From: Halocaridina rubra
Taxonomy: Eukaryota; Arthropoda; Malacostraca; Decapoda; Atyidae
DNA: 64,000 bases
Direction of reading: 5' to 3'
Assembly (NCBI GenBank): GCA_037179515.1
Contig: JAXCGZ010007699.1
Coordinates: 1-64,000, forward strand
In this document: piece by piece, positions 22,298 through 33,685 of the stretch
How positions within the stretch are numbered: the first letter of the stretch is position 1
Layout of the letters: the number at the start of each line of letters is the position of its first letter
Notes under the pieces: generated by a model
Database searches by the model: none
Seen by the model: only the letters and a program-made list of their open reading frames with translations
What the model was told of the DNA's origin: nothing
Made by a program: the position numbers and the translations under genes

Positions 22298-23523
22298 ATC
22301 TTAACCACCCAGCGACAGGATAATGCCCCACTAACTTCCCATATACAGAGAACAGACCTCTACTTGACATATCATCTAAAACCTCTGGAACTTTGTTCCC
22401 TTGTTGGGACACCAATTCACCATTGATACAAAGCAACTAAAGTCCTAAAGCTGCACCATTCTCCAGTAATTCAGGGTTTTTTGTTAACAGTCCATACTCA
22501 TTCAGCTGACTCATGAGCTCGATAGCAGACAGCTCAGATTCATCAACAAGAATGTCATCAATGCAGGAGCTCATGTATTTTCAACTCTCATCTTTTTTCT
22601 TTAGTACAAACTTTAAGATTTTTGTTTCTAGGACAATTTGCCATAAGGCAAATTGCCATACGGATATTCCACTGCAAGGACATTTTGCTGTAAACCAGTT
22701 AAAGGGCATACATACACTTTATTTTAAAAACAACATTTTGAGAGTTAAAAAGCATGTAAGTTCATTGCAATTGCACGCAAATAATGTTGTTTTTTATTTT
22801 GATCGTACCCTCTGACAATGCTTAATATGTGCTTATAAACATCTTTGTATTTTTTTGTTTGTTTGAAGTTTCTCCTCTTGTGCAATCAATTATCATCTTT
22901 TTAGAAAGAAATTCTTCATTTTTTAAAGAGATTGATAAGTGTCCATATAATTGGATGAGTATTTGTAACGGATGCTTGCAATGCTTTATGAAAACCTTCT
23001 ATGCTATTGTTGGTGTTAGCCAAATGATTTAGGATTCTTTCATATATATGACGTGAAAATGACCGCTCTAAATACTATTCGTTATAGTTAAACGACTTTA
23101 TATTACACATAGCAAGAAAATGTCAAAACCAAGACTAAATAATGGCCAACATACCAAATTCTTTTCCTCATCTCTTTTCTATAAGTCATCCTCTATGCTG
23201 TATGGCAAAATGTCCTTGTGGCAGAATATCCGCACTCTGATTTGTCTTACGACGAATTGTTCTACGGCCAATTGTCCGGCGGCGAATTGCCTTACTGTGA
23301 ATTGTCCTGTCGCGAAGATTTTTTAAATTATGCGCTGTGAAAACTTCATCCCAAAACCCAATTTTGTTAAGCAATAGGTCTTACCTTCATACTTTACAAA
23401 TTGAGATGGCCACAATCTCTTACTTACTTTAATTTGTAGATATACTGATTTAAAGTCAAATCTAGTACTGGTCTCACCTTGTTCTTTGTTGGTTGTTCCA
23501 CTGCCATCATAGGAATATTCCAT
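22215..23523 (-). pseudogene. LTR element reverse transcriptase, interrupted
   Basis: The N-terminal part is at 23523-23323 (RFDFKSVYLQIKVSKRLWPS, GKTYCLTKLGFGMKF), containing the first catalytic Asp region. It then hits a TAA and, a few codons on, the insertion 22624-23314. After the insertion it resumes (KILKFVLKKKDE) and reaches SSCIDDILVDESELSAIEL at about 22560-22500, the YxDD box with Cys for Tyr but both Asp kept. The connector follows at 22436-22215. Several stops and frameshifts are present. The continuity across the insertion shows it was once one gene. Confidence 0.75.
22624..23314. mobile_element. Inverted-repeat nonautonomous DNA element in the RT gene (Mutator-like size of duplication)
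   Basis: About 691 bp, flanked by a perfect 9-bp duplication AAGATTTTT (22615-22623 and 23315-23323). The ends are inverted: AGGACAATTTGCC at the left, and AGGACAATTCACA as the reverse complement of the right. Further inside, CGGATATTC and AAGGACATTTTGC also occur in inverted positions. The right arm carries sub-repeats of the type GGCGAATTG/GGCCAATTG. There is no transposase, so it is a MITE-like derivative. A 9-bp duplication suits Mutator-like elements but does not prove that class. Confidence 0.7.
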
Positions 23524-23808
23524 CAGTTACATCTTTGCCCCAGGGGACTAAAATTCCCCTCTTGTATCTTCTTTTTTTCCTGTCAGGTTCGTGCTATAGC
23601 AGCTAACCTTTTATGTAAGATTTACAGGCTGATTTTTTTTCCAAAACCATTCCATTGTCCAGTTTTTACCATAAAAAACAGCATGAAAGTCTTCATCATC
23701 AATCTTACATAAGTTCTTTTCAGCACAATAAAAATTGACATTTGCTACCAAAGAATAATCAGGTGCAAGAAACTGTACAACACCCTCTTTAATTGCAACA
23801 CCACCAAA

Positions 23809-24087
23809 CTAATTAATAACACCCAATCCCACTACAATATCAACACCATCAGTCATCTTATCAGACACCACTGCATGAACAGGCAATGATCTATTGCCAA
23901 TAACCAAATGCGCCTTAGTAGAGACTTTAAACTTGACCTGCCTTCCATTGAAAGCACTTATAAAAGTTTCTCCTGTACAACCAGCTACCAACTTAGAATG
24001 AACGATTGTTTTAGTACAACCGGAATCTACAAGTCCCCTAGCTGAACAATTATTCACCTGCAAATCAATCACAGGTAGTGAACGCAC
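23809..24087 (-). CDS. LTR element aspartic protease
   Basis: 92 residues, with ARGLVDSGCTKTIVHSKLVA carrying the DSG active-site triad at about residues 21-23, and a downstream DIVVGLGVI that matches the second conserved hydrophobic-Gly block of retropepsins. It sits between gag with its zinc knuckle and RT, as expected. The Met start is internal to the polyprotein. Confidence 0.75.
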   Translation of the reverse strand: MRSLPVIDLQVNNCSARGLVDSGCTKTIVHSKLVAGCTGETFISAFNGRQVKFKVSTKAHLVIGNRSLPVHAVVSDKMTDGVDIVVGLGVIN

Positions 24088-24131
24088 CTTGACATTAACA
24101 AGGGGGTTTCTGCTGGCGCAGCAGTCCCCCT

Positions 24132-24825
24132 CTATTCATTTCCCTGCCCTTGGGTATATTCTTGAATCTTTTGATCACATTTGCTGGCAATATGGCCTAC
24201 TTTGTTACACATGAAACACCTAATTTTTTCCTTACAATATTTAATTAAAAGAGGACCACCACATCTAAAGCATCTGCCAATGTCCTTTTTTGACAGCTCA
24301 AACCCCCTTGCCACTGCTGCAACAACATGCTCCTCATCAGCCTTAGTTATGCACAAAATCCTTGCCACATTTATCAGTTCACTAGCCGGCTTAGTTAAAA
24401 CCTCATTGACTTGTTGCAAAGCTGTACTTATTCTATCTGGGATTCCATTGACAAAAGTCAAAGGAACAATGCTTTCCAAACTATCCCCCTTGAACCCAGC
24501 TAAGCCAGTCAAACGTCTTATGTTATTTGCATACACATCAACAGGCTGTCCTGTTCATTTGACTCAAACCAACTTGCATAAGCTATAAAGGCTCCAGAGT
24601 AAAGGCCTCTTTTAACATAGCTACTATTTTCCCTGAATCACCCTGGTCACCATCACTCATTTTTAAATACAAAGCAAGAGCACCCCCCTCCAAATACAGG
24701 GGAATAAAAGAAGCCAAATCAGAAACCTTCTGCAACTTAGCCACCAACTGAACTTTCTTTATCCATGCAACCACATCTTCACCAGTGAATGGTCTAATCA
24801 TCTCTGACATGACTTTAGACTTCAT
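24132..24825 (-). CDS. gag: LTR element gag with CCHC zinc knuckle
   Basis: Two frames. The first is 24825-24583 (80 residues, MIRPFTGEDVVAWIKKVQLV, then a capsid-like helical stretch); it begins shortly inside the 5' LTR end at 24852. The second is 24536-24132 (134 residues), which contains ELINVARILC and a canonical knuckle CFMCNKVGHIASKC (CX2CX4HX4C) near its end, preceded by a degenerate CFRCGGPLLIKYC. A stop/frameshift near 24560 separates them. Gag packages the element's RNA in cytoplasmic particles, and the knuckle binds that RNA. Confidence 0.75.
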
Positions 24826-24851
24826 GACTACAAGTTATGGCCTAAATAGCT

Positions 24852-25098
24852 TGTAGCTTGAATTAAATTGCATTAAATTCCTCTTTCGTGTCATGTGGAA
24901 TAATCCCAATGATAAGTCACGATGAGTGACAAGCAATAATGATAATACAGAAAGACAAAAATACCAAACCGGCCAGTAAACAAAGCATAAACGTTACCAA
25001 AAATACAACCTCTCTGCTCCCAAGTCAGTAACAACAACTGTCCACTATATGTAAACTACCACAAAGTACTAAACTACTTTTAGACTTACTAAACTACA
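24852..25098 (-). repeat. LTR (5' LTR of the minus-strand element)
   Basis: 247 bp, beginning TGTAG and ending CTACA. It aligns with 17796-18106 and is followed by the ATATT duplication at 25099-25103. The bases between it and gag (24830-24851) do not show an obvious TGG-starting primer binding site. Confidence 0.85.
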
Positions 25099-27350
25099 AT
25101 ATTCAATAAATATGCGACTCTAGTTGGTCTATTATGTATACAAGGAACAAAATTGGTCGTAAAGGTGAACTCCATGGAACGTTACTATTAACTCTTCTCC
25201 GTTCAAACAATGAGTGCCTTACTCTAACCCACTGTTCCTTTTCATTTTAAGCAAATTTTTATGCATTTCAAGACATTTCCACCTATTATCGCCATTACTT
25301 GCAGCTTCTTAATAAGTCTCTCATTTGAGACCATATCAAATGTCTTCTGAAACTAAGAATATGCAATCTGACCAGCTCTCTCTTTCATGTAAGATCCTGC
25401 ATATGATATAGAAAAATGCTAATAAGTTTGTTACTGTTGATTTGCCTTTTCCAAAGCCATGTTGTCTCACTGACAACAAAAAGTGAAGGATTCCAAGGGT
25501 TTTCTTAGTTGTTTGTCCATAACTTTGCAAACTATGCTGGTCAAGAAAACAGGCCTAAAGTTTAGAGATGTATGCCTCCTTCCCTTTTTGAAGATAGGTA
25601 CCATATTCGTTTGTTTCCAGCATCTTGGAATCACCCCAGATTCCAGCAAATTTTCAAACATGATTCATAGTGCCACCGTTATTGGTTTAGAGCTTTTCTT
25701 AAGTACATAAGGGGATACATCATCAGGACCCATAGCTTTATGGGCATCTAACTTCATCAACACTTTGCATACCTCTGTGGCTGAAATGATGTTTCTCTAA
25801 TGTCTGCCTATGAACTCCTATCTTTGCAAGCTGAAGGGTTGGAGAACTTTTTTGCTGTAAATACTGATTGAAAATCCTTGTTCAGTTCTTTACAGATCTC
25901 TTCACCCATCTCAGCAATGCTGCCATCCACTCTCTTTAAAACTATAAAAACTGTTCTTTGACCTACAGTTTCCTTTGATAAACTGTGGGAAAGTTTGGGA
26001 TTTTCTTTAGCCTTCCTGGTAATATCCCTTGCATAATCTCTTTCTGCCTCCCTTCCTTTGCTTAGGTAATCATTTCTTGCCCTTTTATAAGTTTACTGGG
26101 CATTTATGTTTTTCTCCTATTTTTATGCCAGCATTTGTCTCTCTACTCCTTAGCTCTCTTACAATCATTATTGAACCATTTCTCTTTGCCATGAATTACA
26201 CCTATATTGGTAGAAGGTATGCAACAATCTACTATCTTCCAATATTCCACTCAAAAGATGTTGTACATTTCTTGAACAGATTTGTTGTTAAATAAGGTTC
26301 TCCAGTCAATAAATGTAAAAAACTCATTAATTTTGATGTAATCTCCTTTCAGATAGTTCCTTCTCGTGTCCTCAATGCCTCTTCTTTCAAGCAGAACATC
26401 TTCAACGCTATACTCCATGAACAACACACTGTAGTCACTCTTACCAATTGGTGGTTCATACTAATTTTTTTTATTAATATCCAACACATTATCTGTGATT
26501 ACTAGATCAAGCAACGATGGTTCATCCCCTCCGCTGGCCCTTGTTGGTTCCAGTGCAAGTCGGTGTAGGAAATTCCCTTGTACACAACTAGGAATCTTGT
26601 CCCTAATGAATCCTTCCCACTGTACTGGTCAAGAGTTATCCAATCTATCTCTCTATGATTAAAATCTCCCATAATCAAAATCCTACTCTTTGTCTCAAAT
26701 GCAATGTTAACAAGTGAGTTTACGACTTTGATTGTACCTATATGACTTTCTTCATAAACTTCTAGCCTATGTTGATTCCTTGGTGGAATATATACAACAG
26801 TTATTATAATGCTCTCTGACCCGGTATTTGTGCGAGCAACAAGAAATTCCTTGGACTCACTTTCTAAAGTTTATTTCTTTAACCTGAAATCTTTCACTTA
26901 TGAGCAATGCCATCCCTATATAAGTCCTCGCAGATCATCAACTCTTAATTTTCTGAAACCCTTATCTGGTCTAAGATCCTTTTATTTTTTTCAAGTCTCT
27001 CCTGTCATGTTGGCTCCTGGGATTCGCTTATACCCGATATTACCACTGTCATCTCTTTATCAAGTGCCTGTTTAATCAGTCTACTAGTCCTTTCCATCAC
27101 ATAGTTTTTTATTTTTTCTATTACTGTTTCTTTATAGTCAACTATATGTATGTTTTCCAGAGCCACCACCCTCCCAGCTTCTTTTACTGCCACATTCCCC
27201 TTTAGGTATGTTATCACAGGATCAGGCATTAAATCTAACTCACATTGAGCAATAAAATAATAAAAGACAACAAAGCAATTATAAAAAAAGACAGCTGTGC
27301 TACTTGGCAACTTAACTCAGTACTGTTGACAGGTGTATTTTTCGTATTTA

Positions 27351-27708
27351 AGTAATTATTCAATCATTTCGTATAACAAACTATCATGTTAATCTACATG
27401 GAAAGGATATTGATTTTAACAATATATGGAACCACGGGAACAGATAAATTGTTGTAAGAACTCTCCCCAATTTACTCAAGTAATGTGATGTGATGGAGTC
27501 GCCTTTGTCAACTCTTCTAAACTTCCTTCAAGGCAGGGCAGACTGTTTCCTCTTTTTCCCCTCTCAAAAGTTTCCTCAGTTTTTCCCTTTAATATTTTGG
27601 ACAGTCTCGCTTACTACAAATATAATTCTTATACTTGCAATACTCTACAGAATTTTTTATTCAGGGAAATATGGTTTAAGTTTTATTCTTTAGTCCCTAC
27701 ATCAGTCA
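27351..27708. other. Intronic sequence, nothing recognised
   Basis: AT-rich stretch between LINE A copy 2 and a LINE B 3' fragment. I see no gene or repeat family in it. Confidence 0.5.
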
Positions 27709-27782
27709 TTTTTTTATGAGTGTAACACTGGGGCAGGCAAGATAATTGCTCTCATCAATAAAAAAAAAATAATTGTAATTAC
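27709..27782 (-). mobile_element. LINE family B 3'-end fragment
   Basis: TTTTTTATGAGTGTAACACT, then GGGCAGGCAAGATAATTG..., matches the antisense of the 3' UTR end of LINE B (47895-47950) and the same end at 49403. Only about 70 bp remain. Confidence 0.7.
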
Positions 27783-29165
27783 TAAAATGTGCTAACGGGA
27801 AAAAGCTCCAAGTTCATAACTTCCCGTCTCCTGGTCTGTTCCATTTTGTACTTTGTGATACTTATCATACTTCTCCTTAAACTCATGGATTGAGTTAGCA
27901 TTAACTACCTCCTCACTGAGAGAATTCCAAATATCAATTACTCTTACACTAAAAGAGTACATCCTTACATCCTGCAAAGTTTTCTTACAAACTTTCAAAC
28001 TATAACCTCTAGCTCTAGTGCCATCCATATCAAAATATTGATCCTTATCCACTTTGTCATAGCCATGAAGGAATTTGAAAACCTTCACCATTTTCCCCGT
28101 TAATTCTTCTAGCTTTGAGTTATGGTAAGTTTAATTCCCTCAGCCTCTCCTCATAACTGAATTTGCATATTTCTGGCACCAGTTTTATGGCATGTCTTTG
28201 AACTTTTTCCATCTTAGCTACATGCTTTTTCAAGTGTGGATTCCAAAAGGGGGCTGCATATTTAAGTTTTGGCCTCACATAGATTACGTAAATATATCTG
28301 AACATTTACTTATCCATGTGCCTGAAGGCTACACTTACATTTGCTAAGAAAGCATATGCTGCCCATACTATGCCACTTATATGCCTTTCTGGAGACAAAT
28401 CTGCCAGTATGTTTTCTCCTAGATCTCTCTCATTCTCTGACTCTTGAAGTTCTACTCCTGTCATTTGGTATTGAAGCTGGCCTTCTTGCACTTGTACCCA
28501 TTCTCATTACCTTACATATAAAAGTATTGAATTTCATTAGCCACTTTCCTGACCACTTATGCAGACTATTTAGGTCTTCCTGAAGTTCTCTACCATTGTT
28601 CACATCTTTTACATTCTTCACAATCTTTGCATCATCTGCAAACATATGCATGAATGAATTTACAGACTCTGGTAGGTCATTTACATATACAAGGAACAAA
28701 AGTGGCCCTGAAGCTGAACCCTGTGGAAGTCTGCTGCTAACTCTTCTCCAATCAGATACTGAGTGTCTTACTCTAATCCTCTGTTCCCTTCCTTCTAAAT
28801 AAGTTTTTATCCATTCCAAAACATTTCCACATAATGTCGCCATTGCTTGCAGCTTCTTAATAAGTCTCCTATGTGTGACCGTGTCAAATTCTTTCTACAA
28901 GTCTAGGAATATGCAGCCCACCCAACCCTCTCATTCCTGTAAGATTCGGCTTTCCTCATGATAAAATTCTAATAAGTTTGTTGATGTTGATCTACCTTTT
29001 CCGAAGCCACCTTTTCTCACTGTTAAAAATTTGAAGGATTTCAAGTGAAGAGATTTGTATATTTTTAGTCATTTCTCCATAACTTTGCAAACTATGCTGG
29101 TCAAGGAAACAGGTCTATGGTTTAGAGCTGTATTCCTCCTTCCCTTTTTGAAGATAGTTACCTCG
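27783..29165 (-). mobile_element. LINE family A copy 3, old and 5'-truncated
   Basis: The 3' hairpin block (AACGGGAAAAAGCTCC...AACTTCCCGT) is at 27796. The coding remnants 28091-27792, 28305-28120, 28491-28306 and 28843-28430 cover the RT from before the GVPQG position (read here RLPQGSASGPLLFLVYVNDL) through FADDAKIV to the C-terminal end (EVVNANSIHEFKEKYDKYH). Frameshifts separate every piece. The 5' end at about 29160 stops at the FKKGRR region and gives way to a TG-rich tract where copy 4 begins. Confidence 0.85.
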
Positions 29166-31304
29166 CTCGCTTGTGTGTGTATAGTTGTGTGTGATTACCT
29201 AAGTGTGATTACCTGATTGTGCTTACGGGAAAGAGCCCAAAGCTCGTATCTTCCCGTCACCTGATCGGTTCCATATTGTACTTAGTGATACTTATCATAC
29301 CTGTCCTTAAAACTATGGATTGAGTTAGCATTAACTACCTCCTTGCTTAGTTAATTCCAATTATCAACTACTCTTACACTGATAAAGTACTTCCTTACAT
29401 CTTGCAAAGTAATTTTCTTATGAAGCTTCAAACTATGACCTCTAGTTCTAGTGCCAGCCATATCAAAATATCGATCCCTATCCACTCTATCATAACCATG
29501 AATTAATTTAAAGATTGTCACCATATCCCCCCTCAATCTTTTAGCTTCGAGTGACAGTAAGCCTAATTCCCTCAGCCACTAACCATAAATGAGATTGCGT
29601 ATTTCTGACACCATTTTCGTGGCATATTTTTTTACTTTTTCAAGCTTAGCTACGTGCTTTTTCAAGTGCGGATTCCAAAAGTGGGCTGCATTCTCAATTT
29701 TTGACCTCACATAGGTTACATAAATATTTCGGAACATTTCCTTGTCCATGTGCCTGAAGGCTACCCTTACATTTGCTATGAAATCATATGCTGCCCATAC
29801 TATGCCATTTATATGTATTTTTGGAGACAAATCTGCCAGTATGTTTACTCCTAGATCTTTCTCATTTTCTGTCTCTTGAAGTTGTACTTCTGCCACCGAG
29901 TAGTCAAGCTTGGGCCTTCTTGCACTTTTGCCCATTCTCATTACCTTGCATTTTGATATATTGACTTTCATTAGCCACTTTTCTGACCACTCATGGAGAC
30001 TATTTAGATATTGCTGAAGTTCTCTACCATTGTTCTTGTTTCTTACTTTCTTCACAATCTTTGCATCATCTGCAAACATATTCATGAATGAATTTACAGA
30101 CTCTGGTAGGTCATTTACATATACATGGAACAAAAGTGGCCCTAAAACTGAACCCTGTGGAAATCCACTGCCAACTCTTCTCCATTCAGACGCTGAGTGT
30201 CTTACTCTAATCCTCTGTTCCCTTCCTTCTAAGTAAGTTTTTATCCATTCCAAGACATTTGCACTTATTCTAGCCATTGCTTGCAGCTTCTTAATAAGTC
30301 TCCCATGTGGAAGTGTCAAATGCTTTCTGGAAGTCTAAGATTTGGCTTACCTCATCATAAAATTCTAATAAGCTGGTTACTCTTGATCTACCTTCTCTGA
30401 AGCCATGTTGTCTCACTGACAAAAAGTTGAAGGATTCCAAGTGAAGAGAGATATGTTTCCTTAATAGTTTCTCCATAACTTTGCAAACTAAGCTGGTCAA
30501 GGAAAGTGGTTCAGTGACCTTTTAAATATGATACTTAGTGCCCCTGATATTGAGTTTGCGCATTTTTTAAGGACATCAGGGTATATATCATCAGGACCTG
30601 TAGCTTTATGGAAATCTAACTCCATCAGCGCTTTGCATACCTCTGTGGCTGAAAGGTTGATGTTATCTAATACCGGCCCATGAGCTTATATCTCTAAAAT
30701 CTAAGGGGGTGGGGTATTTTCTACTGTAAATACTGACTGAAACTCCTTGTTCAGTTCTTTGCAGATCTCTTCATCCGTCTCAGTGATGCTACCATCCTCT
30801 CTCTTAAGCCTTAAAACCTGTTCTTTTACTTTCAGTTTTCCTCTGATAAAGCTGTGGAAAAGCTTGGAATTTTCTTTAGCCTTCCTGGAGATGTCCCTTT
30901 CATAGTCTCTCTCTGCCTCTCTTCTTTTACTTAGGTAATCGTTTCTTGCTCTTTTGTAGGTTTGCTAGGCATTTATGTTTTTTTCTTCTCCTATGCCTAT
31001 TCCAGCAATTGTCTCTCCACTTCTTAGGTCTTTTACGCTCATTATCGAACCATTTCTCTCTGGCATGAATTACACCTACTTTGGTGACAGGTGGCAGCAA
31101 TCTACTATCTTCCCATATTTCTCATAAAATATGTCGTACGTTTCTTGTACAGATTTGTTGTAAAATAAGGTTCTCAAGTCAATAACTGCAAAAAGCTCAT
31201 TCATTTTGATGTAATCTCCTTTTGGATAGTTCTTCCTCATGTCCTCAGTGCCTCTACTCTCAGGCAGAATATCTTCAATGATATACTCCATCAACAACAC
31301 ACAG
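29166..31304 (-). mobile_element. LINE family A copy 4
   Basis: The 3' end at about 29190 (TGTGTGTGATTACC, hairpin block at 29223-29255) follows a TG-rich tract. Coding pieces 29536-29351, 30319-29579 (246 residues, with FADDAKIVKKV and KWLMKVNISKCKVMRMG intact) and 30500-30291 cover the RT. An upstream piece (31300-31076) codes YIIEDILPESRGTEDMRKNY. About 40 bp are missing around 30335 relative to copy 1. The 5' truncation at 31304 falls at the DHCVLL position and passes directly into TGTGTGTATGTGTG. Confidence 0.85.
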
Positions 31305-32096
31305 TGTGTGTATGTGTGTCTGTAAATACCTAATGGTAAATACCTTATTGTGTTTAAGGGAAAGAGCCCTATGCTCGTAATTTCCCGTCACCTGGTCGGT
31401 TCCATTTTTGTACCCAGTGATACTCATCATATTTGTCCTTAAAACTATGAATTGAGTCAACATTAACTACCTCCATGTCTTGCGCATTCCAATCATGAAC
31501 TAGTCTTACTATAAAAAACGTATTTCCTTACATCCCGCAAAGAAGTTTTCTTACGAAGCTTCAAACTATGACTTCTAGTTCTATTGCCAACAATATCAAA
31601 ATATCGATCCCTATCCACTCTGTCATAACCAAGGAGGAATTTAAAAACCTTCACCGTATCCCCCCCTCATTCTTCTGGCTTTGAGTGATGGCATGTCTAA
31701 TTCCCCAAGTCTCTCCTCATAACTGAGATTGCTTATTACTGGCACCAGTTTCGTGGCACATCTTTGAATTTTTCCAGCTAAATTTTGAATATGCAGCCGC
31801 CAAAAGGCGTCTGCATATACAACCTTTGGCCTCACAATGGTTACATAAATATTTCTAAACATGAATGCTACCCTTACCTATGCTAAGAAAGCATATGCTG
31901 CCTTTACTATGCCAATTATGTGCATTACCAGAGACAGACTTGTCAGTATGCTTTCTCCTTTATCTCTCTCAATTTCACCTCTTAAAGGTCTACTCCTGCT
32001 ATTGAGTATTCAAGCTTTGGCCTTCTCGCACTTATACCCACTCTCGTTACCTCTCATTTAGAAGTATTGAAATTCATTAACTGCCATTCTGTACGT
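31305..32096 (-). mobile_element. LINE family A copy 5, short
   Basis: The tail and hairpin block are at 31328-31390 (AAGGGAAAGAGCCC...TTTCCCGT). The C-terminal RT domain is decayed (31862-31641: FRNIYVTIVRPKVVYADAFW). It is 5'-truncated near 32090 and followed by a TGTGTGTG tract where copy 6 begins. Confidence 0.8.
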
Positions 32097-32815
32097 TTGT
32101 GTGTGTTAGGGTGGATGTAAAATTACCTAATTGGCTAATTGTGATTGCCTCATTGTGCTTACAGGAAAGAACCATATGCTTGTAACTCCCCTTCTCCTGG
32201 TCGATTCCATTTTTTGTGCTCAGCCATACCTTAAAATACTTTTCATATCAAAATATCGATCTCTATCCACCTTATAAAACCATGAAAGTTTTTAAAAACA
32301 ATAACTGTATCTCCATTCATTCTTCATGAGTTGAGTGAGGTTAAGTCTAATGCCCTCAACCCCTTCTCATTACTCAGATTGCGTATTTTTTGCTCCAATT
32401 TTGTAGGAAGACTCTGAATTATTTCCAGTTTATCTATATGCATTTTCAAGTGCAGATTCCAAAAAGGTGTTGCAGTTTCAAACTTTAGCCGCACATATGT
32501 TACCTGAATATTTCTGAACATTCCTTGTCTTTTTGTGTGTGTGTGTGAGGGCAACCATTACATTTGCTAAGAAAACATATGCAGTCCTTACTCTCCCATT
32601 TCAGTTCATTTCCGGAAACAAATCTGCCATTATGTTTTGTCCTAGATCTCTCTCATTCTCTCTCTCTTGAAGTTCTGCACCTACTATTGAGTGTCCAAGA
32701 TTGGGCTTGTACCAAGTACCGATTTTCATTAGCCACTTGTTTGCAGACTGTTTAGGTCTTCCTGAAGATTTCTACCATTTTACTGGTTTTTATGATTTCT
32801 TCATAATCTGCACAA
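32097..32815 (-). mobile_element. LINE family A copy 6, short and diverged
   Basis: The 3' tail is at 32122-32160 (ATTACCTAATTGG..., TTACAGGAAAGAACC). The C-terminal remnant 32554-32324 reads FRNIQVTYVRLKFETATPFW. A (TG)n of seven units is embedded near 32535-32548. It is heavily decayed and ends in family C sequence. Confidence 0.75.
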
Positions 32816-33535
32816 GTATACATAATAATGATAGAGTTGCTGCAAGAGCATTAATGGATCATTTTGTGATGGAAAGGAGGGTAATTGGAAGAGTATGGGA
32901 TATGAATGTATTGAGAGGAGCTTCTGGTGGAAAATTTTATCATTATTTAATGGAAAATAGAGTGAGAGTGGGAGAAATAGGAGAAGCGAGAGTGGAAGAG
33001 AGATGCTAAAAGTGAGTGGACTAAGTAAGAAAGAGAAAGTCTGTGAGTATAACACAAGTCTGAGGAATATGTGGAATGTAGTGAAACAAAGTGAGATTGA
33101 GGAAGTGGAAGAAGAATGGGATTATTTCAAAGAGGAAGTTATTAAGTGTGAAGAGGCAGTGTGCAGACGGAGAGTTACAGGTGGAAGGAAAAGGAAAGGT
33201 AATTAATGGAGAAATTAGCAAGTGAGTGCAGTAGTGGCCGATAAGAAGCAGGCAATTGGGGTATTTTTGAAGGTAAGTAGTGTAAAAGTATATGAGAGGT
33301 ATTGTGCAAAGAGGAGGTTCGCGAATCACGTGGTGAGGGAGGCAAGAGGAGGTTAGCAAAGAGAAAAGTGGATGTAAAGTGAAGTAGATGCTTGTCTAAG
33401 AATTTTAAAAGGAATAAAAGGATGTTTTGGTGGGAAGTGGAATGAATAAGTACGAGTGTAGTAGTTTTAGAGGAATTAGTTTGTTGAGTGTAGTTTCAGC
33501 AAGAATTTCTTTAAAAATTTTCAGGACTGTCCCTC
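32816..33535 (+). mobile_element. LINE family C (RTE-like) internal fragment
   Basis: Frames 32701-33009 and 33003-33206 code DRVAARALMDHFVMERRVIG, then RVWDMNVLRGASGGKF, followed by a basic, coiled connector. Near 33455-33505 the frame resembles the RT motif FRGISLLSVV found in RTE-type LINEs. It spans the end of the endonuclease to the start of RT and is full of stops. It matches the same family as 63225-64000, which supplies the more 5' part. Confidence 0.65.
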
Positions 33536-33684
33536 TTAGTAAGTGAAGATTTTTCAACTCACAAAAATTTGCACTTTCTCTTTTGTTGCAATTTAAGTTG
33601 AATATTTTCTTTCATATGCTGACTCACTTAAAGACACAAGGAAAATTCGAGGGATACTAATAGTGTCTATTCTAATGCCCACCG
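33536..33684. other. Unassigned sequence between LINE fragments
   Basis: About 150 bp of AT-rich sequence before the (TG)n at 33686. Nothing recognisable. Confidence 0.4.
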
Positions 33685-33685
33685 G

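Larger units (their letters stand above)
17796..25098 (-). mobile_element. LTR retrotransposon inside LINE A copy 2
   Basis: The element is 7,303 bp. The LTRs begin TGTAG and end CTACA on the plus strand (17796-18106 and 24852-25098). The flanks carry a perfect 5-bp target duplication ATATT (17791-17795 and 25099-25103). On the minus strand it encodes a gag with a CCHC knuckle, a DSG-type protease, RT, RNase H and integrase in the standard order. A polypurine tract (AGGGGGGCG on the minus strand) adjoins the LTR at 18106. Between pol and that LTR lies a 2-kb tandem array. The superfamily is not settled: the pol resembles a Gypsy-like group, but BEL/Pao is not excluded. Frames are broken and an inverted-repeat element interrupts RT. 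Confidence 0.85.
17248..27350 (-). mobile_element. LINE family A copy 2, split by an LTR retrotransposon
   Basis: Two minus-strand parts, 17248-17790 and 25104-about 27350, join to one old LINE A copy. The left part ends in the RT active-site region (antisense of FADD...) and the right part resumes at the motif just before it (antisense of VYVND). An LTR element with a duplicated ATATT sits exactly between. The right part reaches into ORF1 (27310-27005: ELDLMPDPVITYLKG, VVISGISESQEPT), further 5' than copy 1. Coding is heavily eroded by stops and frameshifts, and the 3' end is missing, so this is one of the oldest copies. Confidence 0.8.
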
